Shown here: in pieces, positions 59,091 to 64,000 of the stretch | Layout of the letters: every line of letters starts with the position of its first letter | How positions within the stretch are numbered: position 1 is the stretch's first letter | Origin: Gemmatimonadota bacterium | GTDB taxonomy: Bacteria > Gemmatimonadota > Gemmatimonadetes > Gemmatimonadales > Gemmatimonadaceae | Length of the DNA stretch: 64,000 nucleotides | Assembly (NCBI GenBank): GCA_028287305.1 | Contig: JAQBPX010000029.1 | Location: forward strand, 62,001 to 126,000 | Reading direction: 5' to 3' | The notes under the pieces: model-generated | Told to the model about the DNA's origin: nothing | The model's input: only the letters and a program-made list of their open reading frames with translations | Database searches by the model: none | Program-made: the position numbers and the translations under genes

Positions 59091-60095
59091 ATGACCAACC
59101 GACACTATTTCCTCCTCGCCGTCGCGCTCGGCGCGCTCACGGCCCCGGCCGCCGACGCGCAGTCGAGCAGCAGCAACAGCAGCAGCAGCAGCAGCACGCG
59201 CACGCGCAGCTCCTCGTCCTCGTCCAGCTATTCCCGCAGCGACGACGAGGATTACGTGGCCGCGCTCGACACCACCGTCAAGTTCGACCGCAAGGGCACC
59301 GTGTCGCTCAACATCCCGCGCGGTGACGTGATCATCCGCTCATGGGGGCGCGACGAGGTGCGGGTCCATGCGCGCAGCGACCAGGGCGCGATCAAGTTCG
59401 ACGTCTCCTCCAGCCGCATCACGGTCGATGGCTATGGCGCACGCAACCACGGCGAGACCGACGTGGAGGTCACCGTGCCAGAGGGCGTGTCGATCATCGC
59501 GCGGACGCAGAGCGGCGACCTCACTGTTCGCGACACGCGCGGCGCGGTGGAGGCCCATGCGCAGAATGGCGACGTGGTGGTGAGCGGCGTGCGCGGCCGG
59601 CTCGACGTCTCGACCTTCAGCGGCGACGTGCACGTGGACGACGTGGAGGGCGACATCGAGCTCTCCGCGCTCTCGGGTGACGCGCACATCAGCAGCGCGA
59701 AGGGCGACATCGACGTGAAGACGGTGAGCGGTGACATCACCATGGAAGGGATCACCGCCAAGAACGTCCACGCGCAGACCACCAGTGGCGACGTGGAGTA
59801 CGACGGCACCATCGACGCGCAGGGGCGCTACGAGCTCGTCTCCCACTCGGGCGACGTCAGCTTCAGCGTGCCCAAGGGCTCCGGCGCGCAGATCTCGGTG
59901 TCGACCTGGAGCGGGGACATCGAGAGCGACTTTCCGATCACCCTCAAGCCGGGTGAGCACGGCTTCGGCGGCAGCAGCGGGCGCAAGATCACCTTCGAGG
60001 TTGGCAACGGCAGTGCACGCATCATCGCCGAGTCGTTCAGCGGCGACATCACCATTCGCGATCGCGGCACGAGCCGCGGGAGAACCGACCGATGA
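59091..60095 (+). CDS. DUF4097 secreted beta-repeat protein, SGD type (copy 1)
   Basis: The 334-residue protein has a signal peptide (LLAVALGALTAPAADAQ), a Ser-rich linker (about 24-52) and repeated beta units built on SGD (VSGVRGRLDVSTFSGDVHVD, IELSALSGDAHISSAKGDID, VKTVSGDITME). This is the DUF4097 adhesin-like pattern, which folds as a right-handed beta solenoid. It is first of four copies in the operon. Confidence 0.87.
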   Translation: MTNRHYFLLAVALGALTAPAADAQSSSSNSSSSSSTRTRSSSSSSSYSRSDDEDYVAALDTTVKFDRKGTVSLNIPRGDVIIRSWGRDEVRVHARSDQGAIKFDVSSSRITVDGYGARNHGETDVEVTVPEGVSIIARTQSGDLTVRDTRGAVEAHAQNGDVVVSGVRGRLDVSTFSGDVHVDDVEGDIELSALSGDAHISSAKGDIDVKTVSGDITMEGITAKNVHAQTTSGDVEYDGTIDAQGRYELVSHSGDVSFSVPKGSGAQISVSTWSGDIESDFPITLKPGEHGFGGSSGRKITFEVGNGSARIIAESFSGDITIRDRGTSRGRTDR

Positions 60096-60928
60096 TCCGC
60101 ATTCGCCAGCACACGATGGGCGTGCTCGCCCTCCTCGCCGCCTCCGCGCTCACCGCGCCCGCGGCCTCGGCCCAGAACGGGCGCCACACCGGCACCCCTG
60201 ACTTCACCTGGTCCGGCGCGCTCGCCAGCGGCAAGTCGGTGCGCCTCCGCAACCTCAGCGGCGACGTGAACGTCAGCGTCGGCACCGGCGACAAGGCCGA
60301 GATCACCGGCTGGATCCCGCGCGGCGACCGCAACCGCGACGAGGTCACCATCGAGGTGCACCAGCTTTCTGGTGGGGGCCTGATCGCCTGCGTGGTGTAC
60401 AAGGACATGGACAGCAGGTGCGATGACGACGGCTACCACGTCAGCAGCCACAACGACGATCGCTGGGGCCGCCACGACCACCCGAGCATGGACATGGAAG
60501 TGAGGCTGCCGCGCGGCACGATCGTGGACGCCAGCTCGGTGAGCGGCGACCTGGTGATCATCGGGGCGGAGGGCGACGTCCGCGGCACCAGCGTGAGCGG
60601 CGACGTGCGCCTCGAGGGACTGCACGCCACGAGCGTCGAAGCGCGCTCCGTGAGCGGCGACGTGAAGGTGGAGGTGCTCTCGCTCGCCGATGGGCGCGGC
60701 GACCTGACCTTCAAGTCGGTGAGCGGCGACATCGAGGTCTCGCTTCCGCGTGACCTGAACGCGAACGTGACGATGAAGACCGTGAGCGGGGACTTCAACT
60801 CCGACTTTCCGCTCACGCTGGATGGACGCATGAATCGCCGTTCCATCGAGGGTCGCGTGGGCAAGGGTGGACGCGAGCTCGAGCTGACGACCGTCAGCGG
60901 CGACGTGAAGCTCCGGATGACCAGGTGA
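60092..60928 (+). CDS. DUF4097 secreted beta-repeat protein, SGD type (copy 2)
   Basis: The 278-residue protein has a signal peptide ending ASAQ and SGD units (DASSVSGDLVIIGAEGDVRG, TSVSGDVRLEGLHATSV, RSVSGDVKVEVLSLADG). Two Cys (IACVVYKDMDSRCDDDG) may pair. It shares the FTWSGALASGKSVRL start with copy 3. ATGA couples it to copy 1. Confidence 0.87.
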   Translation: MIRIRQHTMGVLALLAASALTAPAASAQNGRHTGTPDFTWSGALASGKSVRLRNLSGDVNVSVGTGDKAEITGWIPRGDRNRDEVTIEVHQLSGGGLIACVVYKDMDSRCDDDGYHVSSHNDDRWGRHDHPSMDMEVRLPRGTIVDASSVSGDLVIIGAEGDVRGTSVSGDVRLEGLHATSVEARSVSGDVKVEVLSLADGRGDLTFKSVSGDIEVSLPRDLNANVTMKTVSGDFNSDFPLTLDGRMNRRSIEGRVGKGGRELELTTVSGDVKLRMTR

Positions 60929-61767
60929 AGACGGCCATGACCATGACCTCGTTCCGCTATATCCCGCTGGTCGTCGCGCTCGCGACGGCCCCAGCACTCG
61001 CCCAGGGTTCCGGCAGCAATGCCACCGTGGCCTCCGGCACCGCGAAGGACTTCAGCTGGTCGGGCAAGCTCGCCGACGGCGCCTGGATCACCGTGCACGA
61101 CATCAACGGCACCGTGCAGGTGATGCCCGGCACGAGCGACAAGGTGGAGGTCACCGCCACCAAGCGCTCGCGCCGCGGCGACGAGGACCGCGTTCGCATC
61201 GAGGTGGTGCGCACCGGCAAGGGCGACGCCGACGTCGTGATCTGCGCGCTCTGGACCGAGCGCGCGACCTGTGACGACGAGGGCATCCACCAGAACAACA
61301 GCCGCGGCTCGTACAACGAGCGCAACGACACGCAGGTGGACTTCAAGGTGTACGTGCCGAAGAACGTGAAGGTCGGCGCGCATTCCGTGAACGGTCGCGT
61401 GGGCGTTGAGGGTGCCGGCCTCGAGGTGGATGCGTCGTCGGTGAACGGCTCGGTGGAAGTGACCACCGAGGGCGGGCCCGTGTCGGCCACCACGGTGAAT
61501 GGCTCGGTGACCGCGCGCATGGGCCACTTCACGCCGAAGAACGACATGGAGTTCACCACCGTGAACGGCACCGTGATCGCCGAGTTCGCGGACGACATCG
61601 ATGCGAACATCGAGCTCGAGACCGTGAACGGGCACTTCGCCACGTCGTTTCCCGTGACGCTCTCCGGCAAGATCAACCCGCGCCACCTGAAGGCCACGCT
61701 CGGCAAGGGCGGCCCCAGGCTCAAGCTGACCACCGTGAACGGGAACGTGGAGCTGCGAAAGCGCTAG
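60925..61767 (+). CDS. DUF4097 secreted beta-repeat protein, NG type (copy 3)
   Basis: The 280-residue protein has a signal peptide ending ALAQ, the shared FSWSGKLADGAWITVHDING start, and repeats built on VNG instead of SGD (HSVNGRVGVEGAGLE, SSVNGSVEVTTEGG, TTVNGTVIAEFADDI, ETVNGHFATSF). Cys pair in VVICALWTERATC. GTG 60925 overlaps the copy 2 stop. Confidence 0.87.
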   Translation: MKTAMTMTSFRYIPLVVALATAPALAQGSGSNATVASGTAKDFSWSGKLADGAWITVHDINGTVQVMPGTSDKVEVTATKRSRRGDEDRVRIEVVRTGKGDADVVICALWTERATCDDEGIHQNNSRGSYNERNDTQVDFKVYVPKNVKVGAHSVNGRVGVEGAGLEVDASSVNGSVEVTTEGGPVSATTVNGSVTARMGHFTPKNDMEFTTVNGTVIAEFADDIDANIELETVNGHFATSFPVTLSGKINPRHLKATLGKGGPRLKLTTVNGNVELRKR

Positions 61768-61799
61768 GCGAAACTCCGCCGGTCGCGGGCTCGTCGTGA

Positions 61800-61833
61800 G
61801 GGGGGAGGCGCCATCACGGCGCCTCCCCCCTTT
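61800..61833 (+). terminator. Strong intrinsic terminator inside the DUF4097 cluster
   Basis: GGGGGAGGCGCC pairs perfectly with GGCGCCTCCCCC around ATCAC and is followed by CTTT. It sits between copies 3 and 4, so copy 4 is expressed less or separately. Confidence 0.8.
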
Positions 61834-61846
61834 CCGCCGAGGCACC

Positions 61847-62533
61847 ATGCGTCGCCCCTCGATTCGCTGGATCGCGCCCCTGTTGCTGCTGCCGGCGCTG
61901 ATCGCCTGCAGCCGGGAGCGGCGCAACGACGACGCGTGGTCGGCCAGCCAGCCGCTGGCCGCCGGCACGCGACTGCACGTGCGCAACCTGAATGGCGACG
62001 TGCGGCTGGTGTCCGGCACGAGCTTCCGCGCGCGCGGCGGCACCGTGTGGCATCATCGCGGCGACGCGCAGGTGCAGTTCCAGGTGGTGCGCTCGGGGAA
62101 CGACGTCTACGTCTGCGCGCTCTGGTCGAGGAATGGGAGCTGCGGACCGAACTACCAGCCGAACTATCGCGGCCGCCACTCGTTCCTCGGGCTGGCGACC
62201 TGGGGGAGCGATGCGCGCGCCAGCATCGACGTCGTCGTGCCCCCGGGCGTGGACGTCGACGCCAGCACCGTGAATGGCGACCTGGTGGTGAGCGGCGTGG
62301 ACGCCGGGCTCGAAGCCGGCACCGTGAACGGCAGCGTGCGCGCCACCATTCCCGGAACCTTTGCCGGCAGCGTGGAGCTGAACACCGTGAACGGCTCGGC
62401 CACCACCGACTTCCCCCTGGTGGCAAGCTCCGTGGGATCCGACAAGCGGCACCTGGCGGGCACGATCGGCACCGGCACGGGGCGCGTGCTCATGAAGACC
62501 GTGAACGGGTCGGTCTCGCTCCGGAAGGGGTGA
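61847..62533 (+). CDS. DUF4097 lipoprotein, NG type (copy 4)
   Basis: The 228-residue protein has a lipoprotein signal (IAPLLLLPALIACSRE) and NG units (LHVRNLNGDVRLVSGTS, STVNGDLVVSGVDAG, EAGTVNGSVRATIPG, NTVNGSATTDFPLVA). The Cys pair VYVCALWSRNGSCG is at the same place as in copies 2 and 3. Lipidation makes it the membrane-tethered member. Confidence 0.86.
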   Translation: MRRPSIRWIAPLLLLPALIACSRERRNDDAWSASQPLAAGTRLHVRNLNGDVRLVSGTSFRARGGTVWHHRGDAQVQFQVVRSGNDVYVCALWSRNGSCGPNYQPNYRGRHSFLGLATWGSDARASIDVVVPPGVDVDASTVNGDLVVSGVDAGLEAGTVNGSVRATIPGTFAGSVELNTVNGSATTDFPLVASSVGSDKRHLAGTIGTGTGRVLMKTVNGSVSLRKG

Positions 62534-62626
62534 GGAAGGGCCGACGCAATCGTGATGCGCCCGGACTGGCACCCGGCGCGCGCATCCGGGTAGAATTCAA
62601 CGACCTCAACGGAGTCGTTCGTCCAG

Positions 62627-63301
62627 ATGGGCATGTCCTATTCTCTGCCGGTCCTCACCGGAGCCGATCGCGCGACGCTCGTGCGCCGCACCTATGGCCT
62701 GGTGTTCGTGGGCGTCCTCACGACCATCGCCGGCGCCGCCTTCGGCATGACGCAGCCAGCGCTGATGGATGCCGTGCGCGCGCATCCCTTCATCACGTTC
62801 ATCGCGATGATGGCGCCCCTGCTCATGGTGCGGACGGCGCCGCGCGTGTTCCCGCGGAACGTGCTGCTCACGCTGGTCTTCACGTTCATCGAGGGGGTCT
62901 GGATCTCTCCGCTGATCTCCATCTACGGCCGGCTGTATCCGGGCGTGGTGCCGCAGGCGGCGCTGCTCACGCTGTGCACGTTCGGCGCGCTCTCGCTGTT
63001 CGCGATGCTGAGCCGCCGCGACTTCAGCGCGTGGGGCAGCTTCTTCATGGTGGGCCTCTGGGTGCTGATCGCCACCTCGCTGATCAGCATGTTCTTCCCG
63101 AGCACGCTCGGCTCCCTCTGGATCGCGGGCGGCACGCTGCTCGTGTTCAGCGGGCTGCTGGTGTTCGACACCTGGCGCCTGGTGCGCTCCGGCCAGTTCG
63201 GTCCCGATGACTACGTGATCGCCGCGGTGCAGATCTACCTGGACCTGCTCAACATGTTCCTGGCGATCCTCAGCCTGCTCGGCGCCGGGCGGCGGCGCTG
63301 A
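62627..63301 (+). CDS. Bax inhibitor-1 / YccA family membrane protein
   Basis: The 224-residue protein has seven TM helices and BI-1 features: RRTYGLVFVGVLTTIAGAAF, VFTFIEGVWISPLISIY, FSGLLVFDTWRLVRSG and a final IAAVQIYLDLLNMFLAILSL with its Asp. Bacterial members affect calcium leak or membrane protease FtsH; role here unproven. A TAGAAT box (62591-62596) with weak -35 lies upstream. Confidence 0.88.
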   Translation: MGMSYSLPVLTGADRATLVRRTYGLVFVGVLTTIAGAAFGMTQPALMDAVRAHPFITFIAMMAPLLMVRTAPRVFPRNVLLTLVFTFIEGVWISPLISIYGRLYPGVVPQAALLTLCTFGALSLFAMLSRRDFSAWGSFFMVGLWVLIATSLISMFFPSTLGSLWIAGGTLLVFSGLLVFDTWRLVRSGQFGPDDYVIAAVQIYLDLLNMFLAILSLLGAGRRR

Positions 63302-63316
63302 TCGTCGCAACTTCCT

Positions 63317-63532
63317 GGGGCGGCGGTAACAGCGAGGCGTGAGGCTTGTGGCTGGGGCGGGGGTCTTCTGGCCAGGGTAACCCCGGCATGAGGCGGATGG
63401 CCTGAACCTCTGGGCCTGGGGAAAATGCCTCACGCCATGTGGTGCAGGCCCGCAGCCACAGGCCGTCGTTACTCAGGCCCTCACGACCCACGCCCCAGCC
63501 TCACGCCTCACGCCAGCAGTTACTCGGGCCCC
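63317..63532. repeat. 216-bp imperfect palindrome in convergent gap
   Basis: Left GGGGCGGCGGTAACAGCGAG, GGCGTGAGGCTTGTGGCTGG match the reverse complement of the right (GGGGCCCGAGTAACTGCTGG, GGCGTGAGGCGTGAGGCTGG). GTAAC occurs at both outer ends and again at both inner positions. No coding sequence. It separates the BI-1 gene from the convergent HExxH protein. Confidence 0.8.
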
Positions 63533-63533
63533 G

Positions 63534-64000
63534 TCACTTCACCTCGAACCCGACGTTGGTCCCTCCCCGCGACGTGGGCCTCAGGAAGAAGTTGGCGTAG
63601 CGCCCATTGTGGTGAATGCGCACGATGTGCAGCGTCGCGATGCCGCCATAGATCAGCGTGAGCTGCGTCTTGTTCAGCGACGACAGCCGCGCGATGAAGT
63701 CGATGTCGCTCACCTTCCCCGAGCGGCCGAGCGTCACGTAGAAGAGCTGCGTCGCGATGCCGCCGGCCAGCACGCCGCGCTCGAACGGGCTCGACGTTTT
63801 GTGCGGCACGTCGAGGATCACCTCGTCCAGCACCGACTGCGCCACGAGCCCCGCGCTCGAGAAGAGCAGCTGCTTGTGCGGGTCCGCGGCGTCGTCGATC
63901 CCCGAGTAGATCGTGGGGCGCAGCCGGTTGAACCCGAAGCTCGGCCTCGCGCCCACCAGGTAGCTGGTGGCCACGTGCCCGCCCTCGTGCACCAGGATGC
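63534..64000 (-). CDS. HExxH membrane protein, 5' end outside window (partial)
   Basis: The visible 155 residues begin at the window edge with ILVHEGGHVATSYLVGARPS, whose HEGGH is an HExxH zinc motif as in membrane-linked metallopeptidases. Hydrophobic stretches follow (LLFSSAGLVAQSVLDEVILD, RGVLAGGIATQLFYVTLG). It ends GRYANFFLRPTSRGGTNVGF. GTG 63992 is probably an internal Val, not a start, because the frame stays open beyond it. Function uncertain. Confidence 0.7.
   Translation of the reverse strand, partial: ILVHEGGHVATSYLVGARPSFGFNRLRPTIYSGIDDAADPHKQLLFSSAGLVAQSVLDEVILDVPHKTSSPFERGVLAGGIATQLFYVTLGRSGKVSDIDFIARLSSLNKTQLTLIYGGIATLHIVRIHHNGRYANFFLRPTSRGGTNVGFEVK

Overview
The window is GC-rich chromosomal DNA (visibly about 65-70 percent G+C) with tightly packed genes, many of them joined by 1-8 base ATGA, GTGA or TGATG stop/start overlaps. 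A DUF5916 outer-membrane protein, many small lipoproteins, KGG and glycine-zipper stress proteins, a DUF4015 glycosidase, an M28 glutamate-carboxypeptidase-like enzyme and short tandem-word intergenic DNA together suggest an aerobic soil-type member of the Gemmatimonadota. This is inference from gene content; no rRNA or marker gene settles it. There are two tRNAs (Gln-CTG and Ala-CGC, both minus strand) and no rRNA, CRISPR array, insertion sequence or convincing prophage.

Layout. 1-9 kb: a PafA-like phosphatase, tRNA-Gln, a lipoprotein, a 360-bp palindromic repeat, tRNA-Ala, a class II photolyase, a threonine-dehydratase-like enzyme, a KGG stress protein and RNase Z. 9-22 kb: a thioesterase, lipoproteins, DUF4015, a SufS-like PLP enzyme coupled to a beta-hydroxyacid dehydrogenase, an HMA-like miniprotein, DUF5916, MgtE, EamA, SURF1, DUF72 and a glycine-zipper protein. 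22-29.5 kb (minus): an unbroken run of mntH, a universal stress protein, mntR, a holin-X-like protein and a four-gene AttEFGH-like ABC export cluster, headed by an inverted-repeat operator of DtxR/MntR type. 29.5-34 kb: VOC protein, Nudix, rhodanese, LD-carboxypeptidase, a Gly/Ser repeat protein and a family 2 glycosyltransferase. 34-39 kb: a two-gene module of a 1025-residue Eco57I-like adenine methyltransferase translationally coupled to an SNF2-like helicase. This is the best candidate for an under-described genome-defence or DNA-modification system. 39-44 kb: M20 peptidase, cyclophilin, lipoprotein, beta-barrel protein and L,D-transpeptidase. 44-49.5 kb (minus): a twelve-gene overlapping run of small housekeeping genes (LOG, SelW-like, rpiB, lysE-like, phosphatase, rluB-like, DinB and others). 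50-57 kb: SET domain protein, DUF2127, M28 peptidase, DinB, a histone-H1-like basic protein, SRPBCC, Nudix and HAD. 57.7-62.5 kb: an ECF sigma/anti-sigma pair followed by four tandem DUF4097 secreted beta-repeat proteins. 62.6-64 kb: a Bax-inhibitor-1-like membrane protein and the end of an HExxH protein that runs off the window.

The most unusual non-coding signal is a set of long imperfect palindromes (about 190-360 bp). They fill all four wide gaps where transcription converges (3240-3599, 12179-12365, 50273-50482, 63317-63532). The first two share a conserved core, AACCAATGAC, next to a perfect GC hairpin with GGCGGGCGCC arms. Other converging genes overlap, nearly touch, or (at 6566-6651) are separated by a short gap without a long palindrome.
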